This document shows, in pieces, positions 50,269 through 61,450 of a stretch of 64,000 nt of DNA (position 1 is the stretch's first letter; each line of letters opens with the position of its first letter). Position numbers and translations under genes: made by a program. Below the pieces are notes generated by a model, which searched no databases, was not told the origin of the DNA, and saw nothing but the letters and a program-made list of their open reading frames with translations. The stretch spans positions 155,512,053 through 155,576,052 of the forward strand of contig NC_134700.1 of assembly GCF_043290135.1 (NCBI RefSeq), written 5' to 3'. The DNA is from Rhipicephalus microplus. Taxonomy: Eukaryota > Arthropoda > Arachnida > Ixodida > Ixodidae.

Positions 50269-52738
50269 GCCTGACTACGTCCACTGCAGGACAAAGGCCT
50301 CTCCCATGTTCCGCCAGTTAACCCGGTCCTGTGCTTGCTGCTGCCAATTCATACCCGCAAACTTCTTAATCTCATCTGCCCACCTAACCTTGTGTCTCCC
50401 CCTAACCCGTTTCCCTTTTCTGGGAATCCAGTTAGTTACCCTTAATGACCAGCGGTTATCCTGTCTACGCGCTACATGCCCGGCTCATGTCCATTTCCTC
50501 TTCTTTATTTCAACTATGATATCCTTAACCCCCGTTTGTCCCCTAATCTACTCTGCTCTCTTGTTGTCTCTTAAGGTTACACCTACCATTTTTCTTTCAA
50601 TTGCTCGCTGCGTCGTCCTCAATTTAAGCTGAACCCTCTTTGTAAGTCTCCAGGTTTCTGCTCCGTAGCTAAGTACCGGCAAGATACAGCTGTTATATAC
50701 CTTCTTCTTGAGGGATAGTGGCAATCTACCTGTCATAATTTGAGAGTGCTTGCCGAATGTGCTCCACCCCATTCTTGTTCTTCTAGTTACTTCAATCTCG
50801 TAGTTCGGCTCTGCGGTTATTACCTGCCCTAAGTAGACATAGTCTTTTACAACTTCAAGTGCACTATTACCTATCTGGAAGCGCTGCTCCTTTCCGAGGT
50901 TGTTGTACATTACTTTCGTTTTCTGCAGATTAATTTTAAGACCCACCTTTCTGCTCTCCTTGTCTAACTCCGTAATCATGAGTTGCAATTCGTCCCCTGA
51001 GTTACTCAGCAATGCAATGTCATCGGCGAAGCGCAGGTTACTAAGGTATTCTCCATTAACTCTTATCCCTAACTGTTCCCATTCTAGGCTTCTGAAAACC
51101 TCCTGTAAGCAAGCGGTAAATAGCATTGGGGAGATTGTGTCCCCCTGCCTTACACCCTTCTTGATTGGTAATATGTTGCTTTCTTTATGAAGCACCATGG
51201 TAGCAGTTGATCCCCTGTAGATTTCTTCCAGAATGTTTATATATACTTCATCTACGCCCTGATTCCGCAGTGTCTTCATGACGGCTGATAATTCTACTGA
51301 ATCAAATGCCTTCTCGTAATCTATGAAGGCTATGTATAGTGGTTGGTTATACTCTGAGAATTTCTCTATTACCTGATTGATAGTATGAATGTGGTCAATT
51401 GTTGAGTAGCCTGTTCGAAATCCTGCTTGTTCCTTTGGTTGATTGAATTCAAATGTTGTCTTTACTCTGTTAGCAATTACCTTTGTAAATAGCTTGTATA
51501 CTACTGAGAGCAAGCTAATCGGCCTGTAATTCTTCAAGTCCTTGTCATGTCCTTTCTTATGAATTAAGATGTTAGCGTTCTTTCAAGACTCTGGTACCCT
51601 TCTCGTCAGGAGACAACTCGTAAACAGGGTGGCTAGTTTTTCTAACACAATCTGTCCTCCATCTTTCAGCAGATCTGATGTTACCTGATCCTCACCAGCA
51701 GCTTTGCCTCTTTGCATGCTCTCCAAAGCTTTTCTGACTTCTTCTATCATTACTGATGGGGTGTCATCTGGGTTACTGCTAGTTGTTATAGTATTAAGGT
51801 CGTGATTGTCTCGGTTACTGTACAGATCTCTGTAAAACTCCTCCGCTATTTTAACTATCCTATCCATATTGGTAGGTATTTTGCCTTCTTTGTCCCTTAG
51901 TGCATACATCCGACTTTTGCCCATCCCAAGTTTCCTCTTCACTGCTTTGACGCTTCCTCCGTTTTTCTGAGCGTGTTCGATTCTCTCCATGTTATACCTT
52001 CTTACATCGCATACTTTACGTCTATTAATCAACTTCGAAAGCTCTGCCAGTTCTATTTTGTCTGTTGTACTTGACACTTTCATGATTTGACGCTTCTTAA
52101 TTAGGTTCTTCGTTTCCTGGGAAAGCTTGCCAGTGTCCTGTCTAACTACCCTGCCTCCAACTTCCACTGCACACTCCGTAATGATACTCGTCAGATTATC
52201 ATTCATTGTATCTACGCTAAGGTTGGTTTCCTCACTAAGAGCCGAGTACCTGTTCTGCAGCGACACTCTGAATTCCTGTACTTTCCCTCTCAGTGCTAGC
52301 TCATTGATTGGCTTCTTGCGTATCAGTTTCTGTCGTTCCTTCTTCAAGTATAGGCGAATTCGAGACCGTACCATTCTATGATCACTGCATCGTACCTTGC
52401 CAACCACTTCCACATCCTGCACGATTCGTGGGTGTGCAGTCATTATAAAGTCTGTTTCGTTCTTATTTTCGCCATTAGGGCTCCTCCATGTCCATTTGCG
52501 GTTTTCTAGTTTTCGGTAGAAGGTATTCAAAATCCGCAAATTACTGCGTTCTGAGAATTCTACTAGTAGCTCTCCTCTGGCGTTTCTAGTGTCGATGCCA
52601 TAATCTCCTACTACCTGGTCTCCAGCCTGCTTCTTCCCTACCTTTGCATTAAAGTCGCCCATCATTATAGTATACTGTGTTTTTACCTTACTCATTGCCG
52701 ATTCCAGGTCTTCATAGAAGCTTTCAACTGAAGCTTTC
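50213..52738 (-). mobile_element. RTE-clade non-LTR retrotransposon, 5'-truncated, with perfect 8-bp TSD
   Basis: The minus-strand element ends in a GAT trinucleotide tail (ATC run 50213-50268 on the plus strand), typical of RTE 3' ends. GTTCATAT occurs directly outside both ends (50205-50212 and 52739-52746). The 5' end falls inside the endonuclease domain, so the first part of the protein is missing. This is the usual outcome of aborted target-primed reverse transcription. The host sequence is the composite satellite, whose uninterrupted version is visible around 14075-14100. Confidence 0.93.
50275..52738 (-). pseudogene. RTE endonuclease-reverse transcriptase, truncated, three in-frame stops
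   Basis: The single frame enters at 52738 mid-endonuclease (VESFYEDLESAMSK). It shows MMGDFNAKVG, the catalytic-domain end CSDHRMVRS, and then a long linker. The RT has [26 protein letters not shown], motif [16 protein letters not shown], motif [16 protein letters not shown] and motif [12 protein letters not shown]. The C-terminal domain typical of RTE proteins runs from GQTGVKD to NWRNMGEAFVLQWT, with its stop at 50275. Three in-frame stops (51583, 50548 and about 50490) all stand where related proteins have Trp, so each is explained by one TGG to TGA or TAG change. The reading frame never shifts, which suggests fairly recent decay. The RT catalytic residues are intact. Confidence 0.93.
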
Positions 52739-52746
52739 GTTCATAT

Positions 52747-53565
52747 GACATAGCACAAAAGTGGTATGGCATGACATGACTGCCTCGCGAGCAGAAGTAG
52801 AAATCATGACATGCGTGTCGTGTAAGAACATTTTTACATACCACGCTGATGAAGCGCTCGCGGTAGTTTCGACAGCTTCACTTACACCAAATTTGGTATT
52901 ACTCGACGTGAATGAATGAAGAAGGTATAAGACTGCTGCAAACATAATATTAATTATATGCGTGTCATGTCAAACATGTCTACATGTAACGCTCATAGTG
53001 CTCTCACGGCCGTTTCGCTAGCTTCACATATACCAAGTTTCCCATTACGGGATGCTAATGAGCGACGAAGGTAAATGACACATCCGAGCATGATAATCAT
53101 GAGATGCGTGTCGTCGTGTAAAACATGACTACACGCCACGCTCATGATGCACGCGCTGCCGTTTCCCTAGCTTCACATGTACCAAATTTGGTATTACGTG
53201 ACGCGTACGGGCGACATAAGTAAGTGACACGTCCAAACATAATAATCATCGCATGCGTGTCACGTGAAACATGACTACATGCTACTCTGATAGTGCGCTC
53301 GCGGCCGTTTCGCTAGCTCCACATATATTAAATTTGGTATGACGTGACGTGACTAAATTACGAAGATAAATGACACGTCCAAACGTGATAATCATCAAGT
53401 TTGTGTCACGTAAAACATGTATACATGCTACGCTCATAGCACTCGGGGCCGTTTCGCTAGCTTCACATATACCGAATTCGGCATTTCGGGACGTGAATGG
53501 ACGACGAGCACAAATTTCAGGCGCGAACATGATAATCATGTCATGGAAGCCATGTACAGCACAAT
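52747..53565 (-). repeat. Tandem array of ~146-bp units (inverted relative to 12.8-14.1 kb)
   Basis: ACCAAATTTGGTATTACG-type anchors lie near 52887, 53030, 53179, 53326 and 53469. Spacings are 143, 149, 147 and 143 bp. Each unit has GGCCGTTTCGCTAGCTTCACATAT and a GATAATCATGnnATGCGTGTC block, the reverse complement of the units at 12840-14060. Confidence 0.87.
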
Positions 53566-53672
53566 TTACGTCCGCCTTGTAACGTTGCGCTGATTTTATT
53601 AGGACAATGCAACCTTCCTCATTCGTGCTTCGCATATCATCATTCCGACTGTACGTGAGATCTACCAGTTTT

Positions 53673-54899
53673 TTTTTATGAAGAAAGGATCTTTGCTCAT
53701 TTGAAAAACAATGATAACGAAAATTGGAAAGAAGCAGTGAATAAGCTCAGATTTATTCGATATCTTCAACATTCTTGTAATGATGCGGTGGCAATTGAAC
53801 ATTAGCTAAGCATAGCAAGGATATTAAACATTCGGTAAGATATAACGATAGAAACAGTATCCGGACACGTGTAGAATGTGAGCAGCTTCGAGGGGACCTC
53901 ACGCATTTTAACAGCCCCTACGAGGACCTAGGTAGATCGTAATCGGCAAAAGAGATGTACGGCAGGCTCGGACATAAAATACCGCGTTGGAGGAAATCTC
54001 AGTGGTGCCAAAGCATGATAGATGCAATTTGTAATCAGTGCCGTTACGCACGGAGTTTTCCGCAGGAAATTTTTATATGTAACATAAAAATGAAATATTT
54101 GTTTTATTACTGCACCTATGAGCATGAAAGTACTGACATCAGAGCTCTCAGGAAACGTCTTAATAACCTAAACCCATTCATTCATCTAGTATGCCGTCCG
54201 CATAATGAAGCAGCCTTCGGCGATGGTGCCAAATATTCTTTCATAATCAAGTTCAAGAAAAGCCTTCGAACACATATAGGTAGGCACATGGCAGAGTGCA
54301 CGGAAATTATGCGCGAACACGATTGGCCATTGAGAGATTTTTCATGGCGGTGAACAGGATTGAGGCCCGTGTACTCAGCTTTAGGTGTATCACTCCCGTG
54401 GTCTAAACTCAATTTCTGGAGGTTTCCATGAAACTATGACATCTTTTACAATCTAACCTTACATATGAAACTTGAATCACTCGACAGTTATTATTGCATT
54501 GAAACACGGATATTTCTAGCTCTCTGAAGCTGCAAGCAGTGTTTAGTATCAACATTTATAAAAGTTATGACTCTTGGGAAATGGGGAAAATGGGCACACT
54601 TATTTGTAATGAAGGGTCCTGACACTGTACATATGATACATTATTGAGTTTTATTCCGAGGATGTAAAAAACATAGCTTTTTTAAAACATCTTCACAACT
54701 TATATGCACCTGTTTTGGACCCTGGTAAAAAAAACATTATGAACTATCACTGAAATAGTTGAGAAGTAATTAGCACGTTTCATTACCTCAAAATGTTCCC
54801 GTACAGCTAGCGTTTCACTAATGAAATCAGTAGTTTGACAAGCAAAAGTGAAATTTCAAAGAAAAATGTCTTGTCTTTGTCATTTTTCCCAAGTTCATA
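53673..54899. other. Unassigned; one 132-codon frame without a known domain
   Basis: The plus-strand frame at 53955-54353 (starts MYGRLGHKIPRWRK, ends WPLRDFSWR) has ordinary composition with several Cys and His. It could be a fragment of a decayed gene or element. I recognise no family, and no splice or polyadenylation context supports it. Confidence 0.35.
54362..54425 (+). mobile_element. Short Ruka-like fragment
   Basis: AGGCCCGTGTACTCAGCTTTAGGTG, then GTGGTCTAAACTCAATTTCTGGAGG, follows the Ruka body (GGCCCGTGTACTCAGATTTGGGTG ... GTGGTCGAAATTTCCGGAG). Head and tail are missing. Confidence 0.4.
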
Positions 54900-55515
54900 T
54901 ACCATAACCATTTACCTAAACAGGAAATCGTCTCAGCACCTTCACACGTATCATCGCGTATTGATCGCCAGTATAAAGCGCCGCCGCGATAGTCTAGTGG
55001 CTAAGGTACTCAGCTGGTGACCCGCAGGTCACGGGATAGAATCGCGGCTGCATTTTTGATGGAGGCAAAAATATAATAGGGTCGTGTGTTCCGATTCGGC
55101 TGCACGTTATAGAACCCCATGTGGTCGAAATTTCCAGAGTCCTCTATTACGGCGTCTCTCATAATGCTATGGTGGTTTTAGGATGTCAAACCCCACATAT
55201 CGTCATCAGTATAAAGATATTTTTCCCTTTTGCCAAAATAATGTTTTTTCAGGCTCCCTTTTATTTAACAAAAACGAGCGTGGAGTGGAACCGCCTTCCA
55301 CCCTCCGTCGCCTGCATCGAGGACGCTTGAATATTCAAAGCTGTACAACCGATTATGTCTCTCGCCTGTCATAGCTTAGTATGTTTGAACATATATTTTA
55401 ATTTTCATGTTGCATTTCTTTGTTGTATCTTTTCATTTTTGTTTTTGTATAACCCATCTCCTCTGTAACATTTATATGCTCTCTGAGCTTAAAATAAATA
55501 GCATGAAATGAAACG
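54900..55515 (+). pseudogene. LINE (jockey/CR1-like) C-terminal remnant, interrupted by Ruka
   Basis: Before the SINE the plus strand encodes SAPSHVSSRIDRQYK. After it, DIFPFAKIMF and then TSVEWNRLPPSVACIEDA follow. This matches the C-terminal end of jockey/CR1-type reverse transcriptases, where SSR-D--YK, an aromatic block and EWN-LP-------DA occur in order. A stop after EDA and at least one frameshift break it. AT-rich 3' sequence follows to AAAATAAATAG near 55500. Removing 54979-55206 plus one duplicated 10-mer rejoins the two parts at YKDIF. Confidence 0.6.
54979..55206 (+). mobile_element. Ruka-like SINE, copy 5, nested in a LINE remnant
   Basis: CGCCGCCGCGATAGTCTAGTGG through a B box close to GGGATAGAATCGC, the ATAGAACCCCATGTGGTCGAAATT body and the TTTTAGGATGTCAAACCCC end. 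CAGTATAAAG flanks it exactly (54969-54978 and 55207-55216), a perfect 10-bp target-site duplication. It has more substitutions than copy 3. Confidence 0.9.
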
Positions 55516-56829
55516 GAGACGACACACTTCTGCTTCCCCTTCAACGGAGAAAAAAAAACATACGCGAATGCAGCGTGGTTAACGACGCTTATGGTTTTCC
55601 CGCACTCTCAAAGCAGTTCAAGTTTCAGGCCAGAACTCTACCTTGCACTGCAATTTATATTGAAGATTTAGTTTTCTTTTCCCCTCCCTTGCCCACCTCA
55701 TCCCCTACAGCGGCAAAGAGTCAGCCTTTCCTTTATTAAAAGTCTCATTCATTCATTCATTCATTCATTCATTCATTCATTCATTCATTCATTCATTCAT
55801 TTGTTCATTCATTCATTCATTCATTCATTTCGGTTTTTTCTTCATTCTTTTGCGAAGCTTCTCTATTTACTTCATCTCCGGCTCAATAGAGGGACGCTTC
55901 GCTCGGTTACAGCGGCCGCGTCGTTACACCGATCATTTCGAGCGCTCATTTTGTCCCTGTATTCTTAGCGCTCGTGGTTTTTTTTGTTTCTCTCTCAAAA
56001 TGGCTGCTGAGTTGGGGTAATTTGTGCATGCTTGTGCACGTAGTCGCTTCGGTGTAAGTGTTTGCACTAACCCTTCTCCGTCGAGGTAGGAATACGCTTC
56101 CTGTTTCCGCAATTCCCGCAGTTTGGCCACTCGTACTTGCACGATGCAGTGTTTACTGATTAGCTACTTCCATGTTTATGCTTCGTGCGCTGCTGCGCTT
56201 TTACCAAATAGTGTCGCATAAAACAGTTTCTCTTTCTTACAACTTCGTTGTACTCCCACAGAGGCTCTATGTTCTTCGTGACTTTTTCGTATATGCCAAC
56301 AAATACCTTAATGGGCGAGGCTGTGCTTTTGTAATGTTTGAATGCATGGAGCATTGGAGTTATTCGTGCAGCCTTCCTTCAATATTTGCTCGAAATATTG
56401 TGCCATGTGATGCTAAAAATAGAGATTGTGGGGCTATAGTGAATAACTACGTATTATTGTTAGTAAATGTTTACAAAATAATACTTATTCATATGTTTAT
56501 TCATTTTATATGTACACACATACACGCCCACACAGATGAAATAGGAGGACAATGACTGACAACAGTCATATAAAATTCCTTGTGAAAGAGGATAGCTCTG
56601 GCGTCCACTTTATTTTGACGTAGTGGTCCAGCTGGACTGACTGCGTCTGTCATTCAAAGTTCATAGGAAGGACAGACTCCGTGGGCGTTAGCTTAATTTC
56701 GCGTTTGTAAACCCTGTAAGCCACAAAAGGTCCGTGGCCTTTTCTTTAGTAAGAAGGGCCCGAAAAAAATTGCCCGCAGCTTCCCTCGGGGGAATACTGA
56801 GGAGGATGCGGAGCATATAATTGGTTAAC
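55516..56829. other. No supportable gene
   Basis: Contains the CATT array (55746-55829) and AT-rich sequence. The 127-codon frame at 56172-56555 has no recognised domain. Confidence 0.5.
55746..55829. repeat. CATT microsatellite
   Basis: About 20 CATT units with one TTGT interruption at 55801. Confidence 0.95.
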
Positions 56830-56962
56830 GGGGTGTTAAAGTGCGACTTACTTGGGTCGATGGCTAAATTGGTTAACGTGGTTGTGAAATGGGGTGTTAA
56901 ATTGCGACTTACTTGGGTCGATGGCTAAATTGGTTAACGTGGTTGTAGGAGGGGGTGTTAAA
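56830..56962 (+). repeat. 61-bp tandem repeat, 2.2 copies
   Basis: GGGGTGTTAAA starts units at 56830, 56891 and 56952, an exact 61-bp period. The two full units differ at only a few positions. Each contains ACTTACTTGGGTCGATGG and AATTGGTTAACGTGGTTG. Confidence 0.93.
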
Positions 56963-57135
56963 TGAGTGAACACGTACACACGTATGCGAAAGGGCGGCGC
57001 TGGTCGAAGGGACGTCGATCATTGTGTTTGTGGATTCGTTGGAATTCATTTCACCGCGACCTTGGACGTCGACGCGCCGTACAAACCAACCGACGAGTGG
57101 CAACTGAGCGAGCGAGCGCCGAGCTTGAGTATATA

Positions 57136-57470
57136 TACAGCGCGACGGCGCATGCATTGTCAGCTGTTGAATGTTCTCGAAGCGCGACGGCGCATGCGCG
57201 TCCACTGGAGAATCAGGAGAATTGTAGAATGTTCTCGAAGGGGAGAAGCGCGCGTGGCACAGATGGTGGGTGACGGTGCATGCGCGCGTCAGCTGTCGAA
57301 TGTTCGAGAAGGGGAGAAGCGCAACGGCGCATGCGCGCGCGTCAGCTGCCGATGTTCTCGAAGCGCGACGGCGCATGCACGCGCGTCAGCTGCCGATGTT
57401 CTCGAAGCGTGACGGCGCATGCGCGCTACATTATACAGCTAGCGAATGTTCGTGAAGAGGAGAAGCGCAC
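57136..57470 (+). repeat. CpG-rich imperfect tandem repeat, 44-60 bp units
   Basis: ATGTTCTCGAAG or a close variant recurs at about 57171, 57229, 57299, 57350, 57394 and 57445. Each is followed by GCGCGACGGCGCATGC-like sequence and CGTCAGCTGCCG. Two adjacent units have an exact 44-bp period. Ala/Arg/Cys-rich frames across it are artefacts. Confidence 0.85.
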
Positions 57471-57769
57471 GCGGTGTGTAGAGGAGGAAGGGTGCACAGA
57501 TGGTGGAGGAGTGAAGCGCGCGCGGTGTGTAGAGGAGGAAGGGATGCACAGATGGCGGAAAAAGGAGGAGGCAGCTTGCGGACGGCGCCGCACTACAAGC
57601 CTCGAGTATTAGATGCTCCGCATCTAAAAATTTGCAGCAAGCCGGAAATCTTGGACTCCGGCTTAGCATGCATCCGACGCGAACCCGGCGCGTGGAAGTA
57701 TACCCCATAAGTTTTATTGCTTCGTCCGAGAAACGAGCCCTACGCCCGACTGGGCCACGTGATTCCCTC
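57471..57769. other. No gene called; GTGTAGAGGAGGAAGGG duplication and a small hairpin
   Basis: GCGGTGTGTAGAGGAGGAAGGG occurs twice (57471 and 57520). TTAGATGC, loop TCC, GCATCTAA (57609-57627) is a perfect 8-bp hairpin. Confidence 0.6.
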
Positions 57770-58244
57770 AGCCAACGTCGCGCCTCCATTCCGCACGTTC
57801 CCGGCATCAGTGAAGCTTTGGCACGTGTCCTGCGCGGATATAACGTGCAAGTCACCCATATTCCGAGCCACAAGCTGGGTCACGAGCTTGCCAGCGTCAA
57901 GGAGAAACTAAAAAAAGTAGAAGTTCCCTGGCGTTGCATATAAGATTTCTTCCACTCACTGCAAATATGTCGACGGGGGTGAAAGCTGAAAATGCAAGTG
58001 ACGTTCAAAGGAGCACATAAATGACGTGAAAAAAAAAGTCGTTTCCAGTGTCCTCGCCGAGCAGGCAGAAAAAAAAAACGCACCACGGCTTCGACTGGGA
58101 CCAAATTTTAGTCATCACCCGGAAAAAAAACTGAATAAAGCAGCACCATCTCGAATCTTTCACTATCTAGACAAAAAAATGATCAACCGAAATGACGTCA
58201 ATCTACCTCTTACGTATGCAAGATGCCTCAAGCGATTATTTTAG
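57770..58244 (+). pseudogene. Penelope-like element C-terminus with decayed GIY-YIG endonuclease
   Basis: The plus strand encodes RASIPHVPGISEALARVL, YNVQVTHIPSHKLGHEL and KEKLKKVEVP, the RT-to-endonuclease linker of Penelope-like elements. YKI, a Cys and KYVDGGES follow, at the place of the GIY-YIG core. Then come an RSKEH segment, NDVKKKVVSS, LAEQAEK and finally INRNDVNLPLTYARCLKR, a typical C-terminal block. Two TGA codons and probably one missing Asn disrupt the core, and frame changes occur downstream. Only the last ~170 residues remain, with no RT motifs. The unit is followed at once by a hammerhead-like structure. Confidence 0.72.
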
Positions 58245-58246
58245 CG

Positions 58247-58320
58247 GATTTACGCTGGAGTCTTCGGCCTCCCAACGCAGAGAACAAGTCTTGCGTGTGG
58301 AAGCCGAAACGTCGTTATTA
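58247..58320 (+). ncRNA. Degenerate hammerhead-like structure at a Penelope-like 3' end
   Basis: CTGGAGTCTTCGGCCTCC, an inner hairpin (ACGCA ... TGCGT), then GGAAGCCGAAACGTCG. The GGC-TCC / GGA-GCC pairing and the GAAAC-GTC order match stem II and the core 3' side of a hammerhead. The CTGATGA box is altered to CTGGAGT, which should abolish cleavage. Its position right after the Penelope-like frame supports the identity. Confidence 0.4.
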
Positions 58321-58861
58321 TTATATTTTTGACGCCTTCTTGGTCAGCGTCCTGTCGTTTTCTTTTTACAGATGTTACGATACCGCATATAATTAGACCA
58401 TCGGATTTTAGTTTTCCCAAACCTGCTCGGAGTAAATTAATAAAAATTTGGCACCTTGCATTGTCGGTTCAAAACAACAGGGTGGGCTTAAGCGCACATG
58501 CGTGACAAATGCCTTGTTTTAGAGGTATTGCGCGTAGCGGGACTCAATTTCGCATCATATTGTTTCATGCGTTTTTTATGCATAAAATAAGTGATTCTAC
58601 TTCTATAATAACGTATTAGTTCTATATCTTTTGCTCACACATATAAATCGACAGCACAAAGCAGCTGTGTTCGCTTAAGCAGGCTCCTGCTGAGCAGTGC
58701 GCTATTTTGCGCACGTTGCGGATGATATTGCTGATTATGTAATGATAATGAAGATGATGATAAAAGTACTTAATATCTGACACTGCTCTGAATGGTGCCC
58801 CTTTCGACGTATTTTCTGCTTTAATAAGGATGATTCCTCCCTTGGCAAGGTACTTGAATAT
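58321..58861. other. No supportable gene
   Basis: AT-rich sequence with GATGAT/AATGAT runs near 58738-58760. No motif. Confidence 0.55.
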
Positions 58862-59082
58862 AATGATACTTGGGGTTTCCAGTCACCAAACCACGATGTG
58901 GATAAAACAGCCACCGTAACTTCCGACCGTCTGATATTCTTTACGTGCACTGACAACACACAGAACGTGAGCATCCAGCATTACGACGCCATCAAAATGG
59001 GACGTATGTGGTCAAAATCGCACCATGACCTTCGTATCAGCGAACGAGAATTGTAAACACTACACCGCCGCGACGAACAAGC
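58862..59082 (-). mobile_element. Strongly decayed Ruka-like SINE
   Basis: Read on the plus strand, TTGGGGTTTCCAGTCACCAAACCACGATGTGG, ATTCTTTACGTGCACTGA and TAAACACTACACCGCCGCGACG keep the order of the reverse complement of Ruka. These correspond to GGGGTTTAACG-CCAAAACCACNATATG, GGTTCTTTAACGTGCAC and TTAGCCACTAGACCACCGCGGCGG. Divergence is much higher than in the other copies, so this is an older insertion or a related subfamily. Confidence 0.6.
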
Positions 59083-60949
59083 CACCTAAAAAGTCTCTCA
59101 CTGCACTTTTTTTTAATTTTCTGCCTGTTTTTTAACGCTTCCTCTTTTCTTGTTTGGTCCTGTGTTTGGGAAAGAGAGATAAGGGCACACACATTGATGG
59201 TAGTATCGAAGACAGGTGCTGCCTTGATGAAGACAAGTCAGCTTGCCGAGACATTCGTGCCAGCCTAATCACATCTTCTAAATCTTTTCAATCCTTAGAG
59301 TCTTTCATTTTACACTGAACCTCGGCCTTGTGTAGGCCAGCCTTGTCGCGGAAAGTTTCCTGTAGGCTGCCCATGCATCTGTTGGAATGCAAGGCATTGT
59401 GCTAATGAGCATATTTTCCATACTTCTTGGAAATATATTTGGCCTAACTAATTTATTGCTCATTGTTAGGGATGGCAAGAAATATAGTAAAAGAAGAAGA
59501 CTATAGAGAGGAAATGTAGGCCCATCCCCCTCTGTTGGTGAGCGCCATCCATCTGAGGTCATCAGCATTAACATCAGCATGGGATGCGAGAAAAGCAAAG
59601 AAGAACATTTCTTTTTGACCTGCAGGTGGTTTAACATATTACGAAAAACTTTTTGGAGCTTCCATCTTCTGGAGCTTCCATTTCAGGCTTCTTTAATGCG
59701 ACAGTATGCGTGGCCTTCCGAGACTATATTGATGGAACTAATAGGTTGACTAATTAACCTGTTTCAGTATCTCAACTTGTCCACAAAATTATATACGTAT
59801 AAAAATTAGATTATTGCTCTAATCTAAGAATATATTCGTTTATGTAAATACTTGTATGCATCACATTAAGCACCACAGGCTATCGGTAATCTTTCTATTA
59901 TATTTCCATTATTTAAAATTTGGTCAGTAATTTTTAAAACCACTTAATTTTTGGCCAATCCCCCATGGTAGATATGCGCCACGATAAATGGGTGAACGAC
60001 AAAATCAAGAACATGCACGGGAGATCGGAAGGCCGGCGTGCAGGAAGAGAACGTTGGCAATGACGGCGGAGAAGACGACAGGTGGTCTAGGCAGCCTGGG
60101 GCCTGCCCCAGGACGGCCACAATTCGAGAGCCGCTCAAGTTCCTACCTGTGCGAGCTGCCGTCTTTGTGATCCGGGCGCCCTGCTGGCTGGCAGTGCAAC
60201 GAGCGGCCGGGAGAGCTGAGCGTCACGCCGCCGACCTCGAACGAGCCCAGGCTGGCATACATCCATCTGCCACGGCAACGCTGCATGGGCCAGAAGGGCC
60301 TGGGAGGGGCTCTGAGTGCTAGCCTGCCCCAATAAAACTACTGAAAAGGGACAACTGCCTCGCATCAATCGCGGAGCGACGTTCAGCGTCAGCGGCAATG
60401 AAAGTATGGACATACATGGGAAGGGACAGTAGTGTAACAGCGCGACCAATAGTCATCGTTAAGAGGCCGGTAACATTGAACCTAACTTGTGAAAAGAGAG
60501 ACACTTATAATGGCGTAATAGAACATGCCCACCAGTTCGTTTGGGGAAGTAGTCTTTGCTAGTTATGTATGTTATCTCGTGAGTGTGTAATTTGTTTTGT
60601 TGCGTGAAATAAAGAGTGTGTTTGTGTCACACCAGGTCGCCTTCATGTGTCAATCCCGCTGATTCAAGCAAAACGCGGCGAGTGCTATGCACTTCGTGAC
60701 ACTCATGTTCACGTTAGAGTTTAAATTGATTTCGACCACGCAATGGCGTGAACTGAAATTTAGAAAAAAATGAGTCATTTAATGTATGAAGACGTGCAGA
60801 CAGCCGCGTACACTTTGGGACATACGAGAAGCCAATCTACAACACCTATTACCGCCTCTCACTGATCTCGCGCACTCTTTTCTCCTTGCACAAGAACCGA
60901 AAACAAGATGCACCTACGTGATCAGTAGGTGTTCTTTGTCTTAGTGCGT
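59083..60949. other. No supportable gene
   Basis: A GC-rich patch (60158-60330) ends in AATAAAAC. Overlapping frames of about 95-105 codons on both strands have no motif. AAATAAAGAG at about 60608 could be a polyadenylation signal, but nothing upstream supports a transcript. Confidence 0.45.
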
Positions 60950-61450
60950 ACTATTTATTCGAAATACCCTCATGGCAAATACAGTACATTATAGAGGGGA
61001 GGTACAAGTACGAAGAGATGAAAAAACAAACAAGAAAGAGTTACCTGAACAATCAGAATGGGTGATTACAGTAACATGCATAATAAATACAAAAAGTAAA
61101 GGATAAGACTGAATAAAACACTGGTTATACAAAATGTACTGCTCTATCGAGCTATTCAGATATATTTATAATAACAAAAAGTTGAAGGGCAAAAGCTCCG
61201 AACACCAAACAAGGGAAAAAAAAGAGAACATAAGGCACAATTTTACAATTCTAGATGATGTCCCCTAGAGCATGTTTGAAAAAAGTAAAATCGCGTATTA
61301 TTTATTTCATAAAAATAGTAACGGTTCTGACAAAATGTAGGAAGTTTATAGCACTGTTCAAATACTTACTTCACACTTAGTTTAGATAATGTTACACAAA
61401 CTCGCAACAATATTTCATCTTGGAGGGATTTAACTATAAGCTTATCAACG
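60950..61450 (-). other. Possible LINE 3' untranslated remnant
   Basis: ATTTATTCGAAATACCCTCATGG and the GAGGGGAGGTACAAGTACGAAG that follows look, on the minus strand, like a LINE 3' end that I associate with ticks. No coding remnant is visible further on, so this rests on recall only. Confidence 0.25.

Noticed and set aside
53955..54353. Host exon or small gene of 132 codons
   Set aside because: No domain, no splice or polyadenylation context, and a Ruka fragment follows directly. It is kept only as an unassigned frame.
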